10,647 nucleotides of DNA from DATKDU01 sp035512595 (GCA_035512595.1 DATKDU010000245.1:1-10647), one strand, 5' to 3'; counted from the stretch's first letter, positions 1 to 6,688 are shown. The notes: generated from the letters alone by a model not told the origin. A program made the numbers and translations.

Positions 1-58
1 GCGTCTTTGATGACACCGTCTTCAGACTACTCACCCCGCCATCTCTCTGCCTCTCTTC

Positions 59-122
59 AGAGCCACTAGCCGCCACCCGTCATGGCGGCCAACGGCTCTC
101 AGCTGGCCGCCGAAGTGGCTCT
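59..122. repeat. Hairpin-rich inverted repeat
   Basis: The arms AGAGCCACT (59-67) and AGTGGCTCT (114-122) are perfect reverse complements. Between them lie two competing smaller stems that share one arm: GCCGCCA (69-75) with TGGCGGC (83-89), and GGCGGCCA (84-91) with TGGCCGCC (104-111). The segment can therefore fold in alternative ways. It lies in non-coding DNA upstream of a response-regulator remnant. I see no recognised RNA family and no T-tract that would make it a terminator. It is probably a palindromic repeat of the kind scattered through this window. Confidence 0.45.
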
Positions 123-252
123 CTTCTGACCGCCTCTGACAGGAAAGTGCAAAATCGACCCGCGCAGCCGAGTTGCTGCGGCGGCGTTTGGCAACGATTC
201 CGCAGGTATTCCGCAGCAGCGGACGCGATACGTTGTCGTTCGCGATGCCGTA

Positions 253-351
253 AACTTGCACGACCGCTACCGCATCCGCGAATCGGGCTTCGACCTGCAC
301 CTGGTCAAGCCGGCCGACGTGGCGGCGATCGAGGCGCTGCTGAAGACCTAG
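253..351 (+). pseudogene. Response regulator receiver domain, C-terminal remnant
   Basis: Read in frame to the TAG at 349-351, this stretch encodes a peptide containing HDRYRIRESGFDLHLVKP followed by ADVAAIEALLKT. This matches the end of a CheY-like receiver domain: the R-x-R-E-S/A-G-F-D segment, then the conserved beta5 lysine-proline (LVKP), then the final helix. The upstream sequence in this frame has no phospho-acceptor Asp region and no hydrophobic strands, and the frame closes at a TGA at 127-129. No receiver-like sequence is visible in the other plus frames. The fragment is therefore about 30 residues of a roughly 120-residue domain, most likely a decayed gene. It converges on the citrate synthase gene, with only five bases between the two stop codons. 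A short functional peptide cannot be excluded but seems unlikely. Confidence 0.6.
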
Positions 352-356
352 TCGAT

Positions 357-1643
357 CTACCGCTTGTCCATCGGCACAAACGGCCGCTCCGTCGGACCGG
401 TGTAAATCTGCCGCGGGCGGTTGATCCGCTTGGTAGGGCTGTTGTGCATCTCGGCCCAATGGCCGATCCAGCCGGGAAGGCGGCCCATCGCAAACAGCAC
501 CGTAAACATCTGGACGGGAATGCCAAGGGCCCGGTAGATGACGCCCGAGTAGAAATCGACGTTGGGATACAACTTCCGCTCGATGAAGTACGGATCGCTG
601 AGCGCCGTCTGCTCGAGCTGCTGGGCCACGTCGAACAGCGGATCGCGGATCTTGAGATTGGAGAGGACCTTGTCGCAGGCGGCGCGGATGATCGTACACC
701 GCGGATCGAAATTCTTGTAAACGCGGTGGCCAAACCCCATCAAGCGAAAATTGCTCTTCTTGTCCTTGGCCATATCGACGAACTTGGCGACGTTCCCCCC
801 TTCCTGGATGATCCGGTCGAGCATCAGGACCACCGCCTCGTTCGCCCCGCCGTGCAGCGGCCCCCATAGAGCGCAGATGCCGGCGCTGATCGATGCAAAC
901 AGGTTGGCGTTCGACGAGCCAACCATCCGTACGGTGGACGTGCTGCAATTCTGCTCGTGGTCGGCATGCACGATGAGCAGCAGGTTGAGTGCCGCCACCG
1001 CGTCGCGATCGACCTCGTACTCCTCGCACGGCGTGGCGAACATCATGTGCAGGAAGTTCTCTGCGTACTGCATGTCGTTCCGCGGATAGATGAACGGCTG
1101 ACCGATCGACTTCTTGTACGCATACGCGGCAATCGTCGGCAGTTTGGCCAATAGGCGATGGATCGAAATCTCGACCTGCCGCGGGTCCCCCGGATCGAGC
1201 GAGTCCTGATAGAAGGTCGAAAGGGCCGACACGACGCTCGACAGGATCGCCATCGGATGGGCGTCCTTGGGAAAGCCGGCGTAAAAGGCCCGCATCACTT
1301 CGTGAATCATCGTGTGGTGCAGGATGATGCCGCGGAATTTTTCGAACTGTTCGCGCGTCGGCAATTCGCCGTAGATGAGCAGGTGCGCCACTTCCAGGAA
1401 GTCGCATTTTCCGGCGAGCTGCTCGATCGGATAGCCGCGGTAGCGGAGGACGCCCCGATCGCCGTCGAGGAAGGTGATGGCGCTGACGGTCGAGCCGGTG
1501 TTGGCGTAGCCTTCGTCGAGGGTGATGTGGCCGCTGGCGGCCAGCAGCTTGGAAACGTCCACGCCCCGTTCGTTTTCGGAGCCGACGACTACCGGAAGCT
1601 CGTAATCTTTGCCGCCGAGAGACAATTTGGCTGCATCTGTCAT
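357..1643 (-). CDS. gltA: Citrate synthase
   Basis: This enzyme condenses oxaloacetate with acetyl-CoA to give citrate, the entry step of the TCA cycle, in the cytoplasm. The product is 428 residues, the usual length of the hexameric bacterial (type II) form. The catalytic triad is visible: His264 in WGPLHGGANEA, His306 in GFGHRVYKNFDPR, and Asp363 in NVDFYSG, nearly the same numbering as the E. coli enzyme. The motif HADHEQNCSTSTVR (about 226-239) and the C-terminal end IYTGPTERPFVP are also typical. The ATG at 1643 is well supported: AAGGAA lies eight bases upstream, and a sigma70-like promoter lies about 60 bases upstream. The gene stands alone, with a receiver-domain remnant convergent at its 3' end. 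It could in principle be a methylcitrate synthase, but the residues and length favour true citrate synthase. Confidence 0.97.
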   Translation of the reverse strand: MTDAAKLSLGGKDYELPVVVGSENERGVDVSKLLAASGHITLDEGYANTGSTVSAITFLDGDRGVLRYRGYPIEQLAGKCDFLEVAHLLIYGELPTREQFEKFRGIILHHTMIHEVMRAFYAGFPKDAHPMAILSSVVSALSTFYQDSLDPGDPRQVEISIHRLLAKLPTIAAYAYKKSIGQPFIYPRNDMQYAENFLHMMFATPCEEYEVDRDAVAALNLLLIVHADHEQNCSTSTVRMVGSSNANLFASISAGICALWGPLHGGANEAVVLMLDRIIQEGGNVAKFVDMAKDKKSNFRLMGFGHRVYKNFDPRCTIIRAACDKVLSNLKIRDPLFDVAQQLEQTALSDPYFIERKLYPNVDFYSGVIYRALGIPVQMFTVLFAMGRLPGWIGHWAEMHNSPTKRINRPRQIYTGPTERPFVPMDKR

Positions 1644-1702
1644 CGATCGGTTTCCTTTGCTCTGCTGCGATCACCGCCACGCCGCTTCAGGGGAAACCCG
1701 GC

Positions 1703-1731
1703 AGTATAGCGGTGCGATCCAGGGGGGTGAA
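1703..1731 (-). promoter_or_regulatory. Predicted sigma70-type promoter of citrate synthase
   Basis: On the minus strand, TTCACC (1731-1726, 4/6 to TTGACA) and TATACT (1708-1703, 5/6 to TATAAT) are separated by exactly 17 bases. The -10 box lies about 60 bases before the ATG at 1643, leaving a short leader that contains the AAGGAA ribosome binding site. The call rests on consensus match and position only. Confidence 0.5.
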
Positions 1732-2161
1732 GTAGCACGTTGCAGTGGCAGGAGATGCGTATGATACGACGAACACCTGCCGGCAGTTGCCGTGCGTCAC
1801 GACCCTCCAGCGACCCCGACCAGTGACACCTTTGGTCCGCGGGCAATAGGGCGAGGGGGGGGGGCGATTGGCGGACTTGCGGCGAGAGCCAATCCGAGCG
1901 GACTGACGCAAGTGCCTTTCCTATACACCTTTACAGAGACGCGCCCCGAGTCCCTGGAAGCGCAAGTCGATTCAGACAGAATGTCTGAATGCAATAACCC
2001 AAATGGGGGGGTGGATGTGGCCAGCGAGCCAGTCGTTCCAGAACACAACCAGGATGTAAAAGATCAGACCACCGCGCAGCCGCCAAAGGCCAAAACGGCA
2101 GGCCGCCGCCTCGGTGGCAAGGTGGTGCAACCGGTATGCAACAATTGTACACATTGAGGCC
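1732..2161. other. Long intergenic stretch without a convincing gene
   Basis: Nothing here reads as a recognisable protein on either strand, and I see no tRNA or other RNA signature. It contains a run of ten G residues (1855-1864), a run of seven G residues (2005-2011), and a perfect 9-bp-stem palindrome at 1970-1990. Its right end passes into a cluster of hairpin repeats starting at 2162. Base composition around 1920-2080 looks less GC-rich than the neighbouring genes. It is probably upstream regulatory DNA of citrate synthase plus repeat-derived or decayed sequence. Confidence 0.5.
1970..1990. promoter_or_regulatory. Operator-like perfect palindrome
   Basis: ATTCAGACA (1970-1978), spacer GAA, and TGTCTGAAT (1982-1990) form a perfect two-fold symmetric site with a 9-bp arm. 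The size and AGACA-n3-TGTCT core resemble operators of dimeric repressors. No regulator gene is next to it, and it is about 240 bases upstream of the citrate synthase -35 box. It could equally be a small hairpin repeat, since many of the palindromes in this window also have three-base centres. Confidence 0.35.
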
Positions 2162-2178
2162 CCGGGGGCAAGCCCCGG
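2162..2178. repeat. Small GC-rich hairpin (repeat cluster, first element)
   Basis: CCGGGG (2162-2167) and CCCCGG (2173-2178) form a 6-bp stem around a GCAAG loop. It opens a run of hairpins that extends to 2430. No coding function is seen. Confidence 0.45.
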
Positions 2179-2192
2179 TTATGGACGGGCTT

Positions 2193-2279
2193 CACAAGCC
2201 CGAAGCGCGAGCGAGGGGCAGGCATCCACTCGCCCATCGGCCGTTTCCCTCGCTGGCGCGCTGGCGCGTCGGGCTTGTG
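2193..2279. repeat. Long imperfect hairpin repeat (CACAAGCC family), copy 1
   Basis: The left arm starts CACAAGCCCGAAGCGC (2193-2208) and ends AGCGAGGG. The right arm (2247-2279) is its reverse complement except for two substitutions and one extra 8-base unit (CGCGCCAG type) duplicated inside the arm. The loop contains TCCACTCGC and CGGCCGTTTCC, closely matching the loop of the second copy at 6732-6810. The two are therefore one dispersed repeat family, not two chance hairpins. It lies in the long gap downstream of the PQQ-propeller gene. No open reading frame or terminator T-tract is attached. Confidence 0.75.
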
Positions 2280-2291
2280 CATACACTCGTC

Positions 2292-2317
2292 CCCAGGCTC
2301 TGCCGGCTCTGCCTGGG
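2292..2317. repeat. Hairpin repeat with CCCAGGC arms
   Basis: CCCAGGC (2292-2298) pairs with GCCTGGG (2311-2317) around a 12-base loop that itself holds the palindrome GCCGGC. It is part of the hairpin mosaic between 2162 and 2430. Confidence 0.55.
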
Positions 2318-2329
2318 AACGCAAGTCGC

Positions 2330-2344
2330 CGAGGCTCCGCCTCG
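2330..2344. repeat. REP-like palindrome, GAGGC core, copy 1
   Basis: CGAGGC, loop TCC, GCCTCG form a perfect stem with a three-base loop. The same CGAGGC/GCCTCG core recurs at 2383-2399 and 2408-2430 with other loops, so the three are copies of one small family. Confidence 0.65.
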
Positions 2345-2382
2345 AAAGGCGCTGCCGAGGACGCGGCACCGGGCGCAACCCG

Positions 2383-2399
2383 ACGAGGCGGAGCCTCGT
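2383..2399. repeat. REP-like palindrome, GAGGC core, copy 2
   Basis: ACGAGGC, loop GGA, GCCTCGT form a perfect 7-bp stem. It is preceded by GGGCGCAACCC (2371-2381), a head sequence also found beside the REPs around the transposase at 8233-8688. Confidence 0.65.
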
Positions 2400-2407
2400 G
2401 TTATTGC

Positions 2408-2430
2408 GTTACGAGGCAGAGCCTCGTAAC
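2408..2430. repeat. REP-like palindrome, GAGGC core, copy 3
   Basis: GTTACGAGGC (2408-2417), loop AGA, GCCTCGTAAC (2421-2430) form a perfect 10-bp stem. It lies 35 bases past the stop codon of the PQQ-propeller gene, so it could end or stabilise that transcript. There is no T-tract on either side, so a classical rho-independent terminator is not supported. Confidence 0.65.
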
Positions 2431-2464
2431 GAGTTCACCAAAATGCCTTACCCCGCGATGCATT

Positions 2465-3715
2465 TCACTCCTCAATCCGATACACGGCCGACTTCGTCCG
2501 CAAAATGAGCGCATTGCCCGCAACTGCCGGGCTGGCCAGGCAGCCGTCAGGCAGCTTGTTGGTGGCGACCAGCTCGAACTCGGCGGCTGGCTTCACCACG
2601 AACGTCGAGCCCTCTTCACTAGCGAAGTAGAGTTGGCCGCCGGCATAGATCGGCGAGGCGGTGAACGTGCCGCCGACGCGCTTCTGCCACAGTTCCTCCC
2701 CGGTCTTGGGATCGAGGCAGCAGAGAACGTCCTTGTCGGTAGCGGTAAACAGCAGATCGCCCACGAGGATCGGCGAGGCGTAACGCGGCGCGCCTTTGGT
2801 CGCTTTCCAGGCCACGTGCGACTCGGTCACGTCGCCGCGCCCATCAGGCGACGCGGCAAAGAACTTGTACCCGCCGTCGGCAGTCCCCATGAAGACCAGG
2901 CCGTGACCCATCACGGGCCGGCCGGAAGCGTTCATCCCGCCGCTGCGCACCCGCCATAGCTCCTTGCCCGTGGCCGGATCGTAGGCGAGGCAGGCCCCGG
3001 CACTGGGGCTGATCAGTTGCTCTCTGCCGCCGACGTCGAACACGTGCGGCGTGCTGTAGGCCTTCATCACGTCGCCGTTGTCGGTGCCATACTCGATGTT
3101 GCGATCGGTCTTCCAGACGGTTTTTCCATCGTTCTTGTCCAGGGCCACCACGTACTGCAGGTCGAAGCCGTCGAAGGTCAGGATCAACAGGTCGCTCCAC
3201 AGGATGGGCGACGACGCCGGCCCGCGATGGTGGTTGCACGGCAAATCCTGCCGCGACCACAGGGTCTTGCCGCTGGCCGTGTCGAGACAGGCAGTGCCGT
3301 GCGCGCCGAAGTGGACGTAGATTCGCCCTTGTTCGATGACCGGCGTCGGCGAGGCGTAGCTGTTCTTGTCCACCCCCAGCGGCTGCGGCATTGGGATCTC
3401 AAACACCAGCAGCTTGTGGATGACTTTTCCCGAATCGAGGTCGAGGCAGATGGCATACGCCTGTTTGCCGTCGAGCGGGGCGGTCGTGACCCACACCTGC
3501 TCGTTCCACACGACCGGCGACGAATGGGCCTTCCCCTCGATGGGCGCCTTCCACTTGACGTGCTCCGTCTCGCTCCAGTTCGTGGCTACTTTCGCACCTG
3601 TGGGCGCGTGGCCGTTGCCGCTGGGGCCGCGGAACTGGTGCCAGTGGTCTTCCCCGCGCAAGTGGGCGATCAAAAGGATTACGAGCACGGCAATCGAAGC
3701 AAGTGAGATTCGCAT
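2465..3715 (-). CDS. Secreted PQQ-binding-like beta-propeller (BamB-like) protein
   Basis: The product is a 416-residue extracytoplasmic beta-propeller of the PQQ-repeat type common in planctomycetes. No enzyme activity can be assigned. An N-terminal hydrophobic signal (ISLASIAVLVILLIAH, about residues 3-18) is followed by HWHQFRGPSGNGH, typical of this group. At least five blade signatures of the form D-x-x-[ST/N]-G-K/E-x-x-W are visible (LDLDSGKVIHKL near 91, then LDTASGKTLWSR, LDKNDGKTVWKT, YDPATGKELWRV, LDPKTGEELWQK). I chose the ATG at 3715 because it places the charged start directly before the signal; an in-frame TTG at 3724 is possible but less likely. No clear Shine-Dalgarno is seen. 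It lies 33 bases after the toxin gene on the same strand. A scaffold or binding role is as likely as a dehydrogenase role. Confidence 0.88.
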   Translation of the reverse strand: MRISLASIAVLVILLIAHLRGEDHWHQFRGPSGNGHAPTGAKVATNWSETEHVKWKAPIEGKAHSSPVVWNEQVWVTTAPLDGKQAYAICLDLDSGKVIHKLLVFEIPMPQPLGVDKNSYASPTPVIEQGRIYVHFGAHGTACLDTASGKTLWSRQDLPCNHHRGPASSPILWSDLLILTFDGFDLQYVVALDKNDGKTVWKTDRNIEYGTDNGDVMKAYSTPHVFDVGGREQLISPSAGACLAYDPATGKELWRVRSGGMNASGRPVMGHGLVFMGTADGGYKFFAASPDGRGDVTESHVAWKATKGAPRYASPILVGDLLFTATDKDVLCCLDPKTGEELWQKRVGGTFTASPIYAGGQLYFASEEGSTFVVKPAAEFELVATNKLPDGCLASPAVAGNALILRTKSAVYRIEE

Positions 3716-3748
3716 TGTGAACAATTTAGAATATTGATGGTTGGTAAG

Positions 3749-4072
3749 TCAGTCTTTCATTTTTCCCCGCCGCGCGAGCCACGATCGGCTGAGCCGCCGT
3801 GCGCCGTGGATGATTCCTCGAATTACGACTTCGCTTTCATCGACCGTGTAGTACAGGACATAGCTGCCGACAAAGATTCTGCGAAATAAGCGATTGCGGG
3901 GAAAGGCCTCGCCGCTGTAGGGATGTGCTTTGAGCAACACAACACGTTTGTCGATCGTCGTCAACCAATGGATCGCGCCGAACTCTGAAAAGTTTGCGAT
4001 ATACGAGGCAATCGCGTTCAAATCTCGCGAGGCGGCTTCGAGCCAGCGAAGTCGCAGCGGTGCGGGATTCAT
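3749..4072 (-). CDS. RelE/ParE superfamily toxin of a type II toxin-antitoxin pair
   Basis: The 107-residue product matches the RelE/ParE fold: an N-terminal helical part (LRWLEAASRDLNAIASYIA, residues 8-26), then LLKAHPYSGE, then the strands RRIFVGSYVLYYTVDESEVV, ending in the family-typical IIHGARR (about 87-93). RelE-type members cut mRNA at the ribosome and ParE-type members poison gyrase; HGAR with SYVLYYTVD looks more ParE-like, but the target cannot be settled from sequence alone. The ATG overlaps the stop of the upstream antitoxin in an ATGA arrangement, implying translational coupling. The basic tail after the HGARR motif (RLSRSWLARRGKMKD) is a little longer than in many relatives. 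Antitoxin protein normally binds and neutralises the toxin and represses the operon. Confidence 0.85.
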   Translation of the reverse strand: MNPAPLRLRWLEAASRDLNAIASYIANFSEFGAIHWLTTIDKRVVLLKAHPYSGEAFPRNRLFRRIFVGSYVLYYTVDESEVVIRGIIHGARRLSRSWLARRGKMKD

Positions 4073-4344
4073 CGTTTTGCGCTCTTACGAATCGCCGCCC
4101 GTGCACGCCGCATCGCCTCCTTGTGCGAAATCGTCTTGGTCTCCTTCAGGCGGCTCTTGAGCCACTTGTCGATTTCCTCGGCCCCCAGCTCCTCGTACAC
4201 TTCCGGGCCAACGAGAAAGCCAACGACCTCGGAATCCTCCGTAATGGCGATCGGTCCCTTGCCCTCTCCCGCCGCTTGCAGCACCTTGTCGAAGTTCTTG
4301 CGGAATTGCTCCTTCGTAATCGGTTCTTCGCGCCTGACGATCAT
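4069..4344 (-). CDS. Phd/YefM-like antitoxin
   Basis: The 91-residue product has the layout of a Phd/YefM antitoxin. The N-terminal DNA-binding part (residues 1-55) includes ITKEQFRKNFDKVLQAA, PIAITEDSEVVGFLVGPEVYEEL and the usual move from a strand to VGF/V-x-P-E-x-Y. A charged helical tail (56-91, rich in Lys/Arg/Glu) probably wraps the toxin. The ATG at 4344 has AGGGA six bases upstream. The stop overlaps the toxin start by four bases. It is 54 bases downstream of the double-DUF1080 gene on the same strand; this gap probably holds the module's own promoter, though I could not pick a convincing box. Family assignment is by pattern; another small antitoxin class is possible. Confidence 0.82.
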   Translation of the reverse strand: MIVRREEPITKEQFRKNFDKVLQAAGEGKGPIAITEDSEVVGFLVGPEVYEELGAEEIDKWLKSRLKETKTISHKEAMRRARAAIRKSAKR

Positions 4345-4398
4345 GATTGGTCCCTGCCGGAAAATGAGACAAAAAGACGGCTCGCTACTATCCTGACA

Positions 4399-5667
4399 TC
4401 AGTCTTCGAGCTCCGCAATCCGCAGATTCCGGAACGACAAATCGGTCGTCGGGTCGTGCCCCTGGATTTGAATGGTGCCGAGCTCGGTGCGCAGCCCTTG
4501 GCGCGGATTATCATGCGGCGGGCGATCGTCGGTCCAGTCGGTCACCTGGTAGCCATTGACCCACACGGCGACGCGCGGCCCGTCGGCCAAAATCGTCTTG
4601 TAAAACCACTGGCCGTCGTCGGCGGCAACCAGCCGGGCATTGACGCGGCGGAAAATGCCGCCGGTGCCGCAGTCCACCGGCTGCGTCCGGTCGCCGTTCT
4701 TGAAGCCGTTGTGAATCTGGCTCTCGTAGCCGTCCATCAGCGAGCCGGGGACGGTGCGGAAGAAAATGCCGCTGTTGAGTGCGGGCTTGTGACTGATGCA
4801 CTCGAGCTGCACGACGAAGTCGCCGTAGGATTTCTCGGTTTCGATGCAGCCGCGGCCGTCCTTGACGTTGATCTCCCCCGCGTCGGTGACCGTGAACTTG
4901 CTCTTGCTGTCGGGATGGTCTTTCCAGCCGGCCAGGGACTTTCCGTCGAACATCGGATCGAGGTTCAGCGGCCTCAGCTTGAGGTTTTTGAACGCCACTC
5001 GTCCTTCATTGAGCTGCAGGCCAATGTGACCGCGGCCGATCGGCATCGGATCTTCGTACTTCAGCACTTCGTCGCCATTGAGCGTAACCGTCACCTTTGG
5101 GCCGTCTACCGTCACTTCGAACGACTGCCAATCCTCGCTCTCCGACACCTCCTTGGCCTTCTGCCGGCCGACGAGGCTGCCGGTCGGAAACGGGTTGTCG
5201 CTGGGGGCGATGTTCAGCTCGTAGCATTTCGTCGTGATGTCGTCCTGGCCGACGATCGGCGCGGTCCGCAGAAATATGCCGCTGTTGGTTCCCTGCGCCG
5301 CCTTGAAATCAGCTTTCAGAACGTAGTCGGCAAACCGCACGCTCGTGCAGAGGAGCCCCTTCTCGCCGCCGGTGACGGTGATCGCGCCGTCTTCAACCTT
5401 CCAATCGGCCTTGCTGTGCGGCTGCCAGCCGAAGAGGGTCGCCCCGTCGAACAGGGCGATCCAGCCGTCGGCCAATTCTTCGTCGGTCAGCACCTGGGGT
5501 GCAGCGGCGGCTTTGGCGGGCGGAGCAGCATCGGAAACAGGCTGCTCATCGCTCGCCACGGGGGCTGCCGCCTCGCTCGGGGGCGGGGCGTTGCCCACCG
5601 GTTTCGCCTCGCAGCCGGCGACCGCAACACACGCTGCCAGCATCATCCACATCGGCGCCGTTCGCAT
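4399..5667 (-). CDS. Lipoprotein with tandem DUF1080 (3-keto-disaccharide hydrolase-like) domains
   Basis: The 422-residue product starts with a lipoprotein signal: hydrophobic MMLAACVAVAGC with lipobox VAGC and lipid-accepting Cys19. An Ala/Pro-rich linker follows (about 20-60), then two concanavalin-A-like DUF1080 (PF06439 type) domains. Domain 1 (about 68-232) shows LFDGATLFGW, NSGIFLRT, CYELNI and the closing F-K-N-L-K-L-R. Domain 2 (about 237-418) shows MFDGKSLAGW, NSGIFFRT, YESQIHN, GGIFRR, W-F-Y-K-T, VWVNGYQVTDW and F-R-N-L-R-I. Some family members cleave 3-keto-glycosides; others may only bind carbohydrate. A good ribosome binding site (AGGAG, with AAGGTG nearer) supports this start. 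It is divergent from a Tat-signal sugar isomerase, a partnership that fits keto-sugar breakdown. Substrate unknown. Confidence 0.9.
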   Translation of the reverse strand: MRTAPMWMMLAACVAVAGCEAKPVGNAPPPSEAAAPVASDEQPVSDAAPPAKAAAAPQVLTDEELADGWIALFDGATLFGWQPHSKADWKVEDGAITVTGGEKGLLCTSVRFADYVLKADFKAAQGTNSGIFLRTAPIVGQDDITTKCYELNIAPSDNPFPTGSLVGRQKAKEVSESEDWQSFEVTVDGPKVTVTLNGDEVLKYEDPMPIGRGHIGLQLNEGRVAFKNLKLRPLNLDPMFDGKSLAGWKDHPDSKSKFTVTDAGEINVKDGRGCIETEKSYGDFVVQLECISHKPALNSGIFFRTVPGSLMDGYESQIHNGFKNGDRTQPVDCGTGGIFRRVNARLVAADDGQWFYKTILADGPRVAVWVNGYQVTDWTDDRPPHDNPRQGLRTELGTIQIQGHDPTTDLSFRNLRIAELED

Positions 5668-5708
5668 CGTTCACCTTCTCCTCTTTGGATAGTTCGCCGG
5701 TCCGCGGC

Positions 5709-5738
5709 TTGCCCCTGGGCAGGACCGCCATTTATGAT
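5709..5738 (+). promoter_or_regulatory. Candidate sigma70-type promoter of the isomerase gene
   Basis: TTGCCC (5709-5714, 4/6) and TATGAT (5733-5738, 5/6) are separated by 18 bases and lie about 50 bases upstream of the ATG at 5789. They fall in the 121-base divergent gap shared with the DUF1080 lipoprotein gene. Consensus match only. Confidence 0.35.
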
Positions 5739-5788
5739 AGCCACTCAGGCGCTCACCTGTCTTCTCGCCTCCAATCGGAATCCATTCC

Positions 5789-6688
5789 ATGGACACCATC
5801 TCCCGACGGACGATGCTCGAGTCGCTCTCTGCCGCCGCTGCCGCGGCATTGACCCCCGCCCTCGGCCGCGCCGGCGAAGGGAGCCCCGGCCAAAAGGGAT
5901 ATATGAAGGCGGTCAAGCACAACATGGTCCAGATCGAAGGCTCGCTGCTGGACAAATTCAAGCTCCTCAAAGAGTTGGGCTTCGACGGCATCGAGCTCGA
6001 TTCGCCGGGCGGGCCGACTGCCGAGGAAGTCAACCGCTGCAAGGGGGAAACGGGGCTGATGGTCCCCGGCGTCGTCGATTCGGTCCACTGGAAGGAATGC
6101 CTATCCGATCCGAGTGCTGACGTTCGGGGCAAAGGGCTGGACGCCCTCAAGCAGGCCCTCAAGGACGCTAAGAACTACGGCGGCACGAGCGTGCTGCTCG
6201 TCCCCGGGAGAGTGACGCCGGACGTCACCTACCAGCAGTGCTGGGACCGGAGCGTCGCGGAGATCAAGAAGGCCGTGCCGCTGGCCGAAAAGCTGGGCAT
6301 TCAGATCCTGATCGAGAACGTCTGGAACGAATTTCTTACCGACCCCAAGGAGATGGCCCGCTTCATCGACGATTGCGGCTCGCAGGCCGTCGGCGCTCAT
6401 TTCGACACCGGCAATACGGTCCGCTACTCGCCGCCGCACGAGTGGATTCCGATTCTCGGCAAGCGGATCAAGAAGCTGGACATCAAGGATTACAAGAAGC
6501 AGCCGGACGGCAATCTCGGCCAGGGTTTCGACGTCAAGCTCATGTCGGGGGACGTCGATTGGCCGGCGGTCATGCTCGCGCTCAAGCAGATCGAGTACTT
6601 CGGCTGGGGAGCGGCCGAGATCAAAGGCGGCGACAAGACATGGCTGGCGGATGTGGCGGCGCGGATGGACAAGATATTTGCGTCGTAG
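5789..6688 (+). CDS. Tat-exported sugar phosphate isomerase/epimerase-like TIM-barrel protein
   Basis: The 299-residue product belongs to the xylose-isomerase-like TIM-barrel (AP endonuclease 2) superfamily. The start carries a twin-arginine signal: SRRTML (residues 5-10) followed by the Ala-rich LSAAAAAALTPALGRA, implying folded export, possibly with a bound metal. The barrel shows FDGIELDSPGG (65-75), LIENVWN with likely metal ligand Glu176, HFDTGN with Asp206, and AAEIKGGD with Glu277. The third-ligand position, often His in a H-x-K-D/E context, is instead LDIKDYK (Asp231), an oddity relative to D-tagatose 3-epimerase. No strong ribosome binding site precedes the ATG. Divergence from the DUF1080 lipoprotein suggests a keto-sugar or related substrate, by inference. 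It could be an epimerase, isomerase or hydratase-type member. Confidence 0.88.
   Translation: MDTISRRTMLESLSAAAAAALTPALGRAGEGSPGQKGYMKAVKHNMVQIEGSLLDKFKLLKELGFDGIELDSPGGPTAEEVNRCKGETGLMVPGVVDSVHWKECLSDPSADVRGKGLDALKQALKDAKNYGGTSVLLVPGRVTPDVTYQQCWDRSVAEIKKAVPLAEKLGIQILIENVWNEFLTDPKEMARFIDDCGSQAVGAHFDTGNTVRYSPPHEWIPILGKRIKKLDIKDYKKQPDGNLGQGFDVKLMSGDVDWPAVMLALKQIEYFGWGAAEIKGGDKTWLADVAARMDKIFAS

Noticed and set aside
31..1680. 549-codon minus-strand frame over citrate synthase
   Set aside because: Arg/Pro/Gln-rich shadow in a different frame from the citrate synthase with its full set of catalytic residues.
1981..2157. Possible 58-codon plus-strand gene starting in the palindrome at 1970-1990
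   Set aside because: No ribosome binding site at a proper distance, no recognisable domain, and its end runs to the border of the hairpin repeats. Open by chance is likelier.
2112..2180. tRNA-like appearance of the stretch before the first hairpin
   Set aside because: No T-loop consensus, no acceptor stem pairing and no proper anticodon arm could be drawn.
2193..2430. CRISPR array
   Set aside because: Repeats are palindromes of different families with irregular spacing and no constant direct repeat with unique spacers.
2114..2959. Long plus-strand frame across the repeat cluster and into the PQQ gene
   Set aside because: Its second half is the opposite strand of a well-supported propeller gene and its first half is translated repeats; GC-rich DNA leaves such antisense frames open.
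3994..6120. 708-codon plus-strand frame
   Set aside because: It runs antisense through the antitoxin and the DUF1080 gene, and its end overlaps the isomerase in another frame. It has no domain features; it is a shadow of the minus-strand genes.
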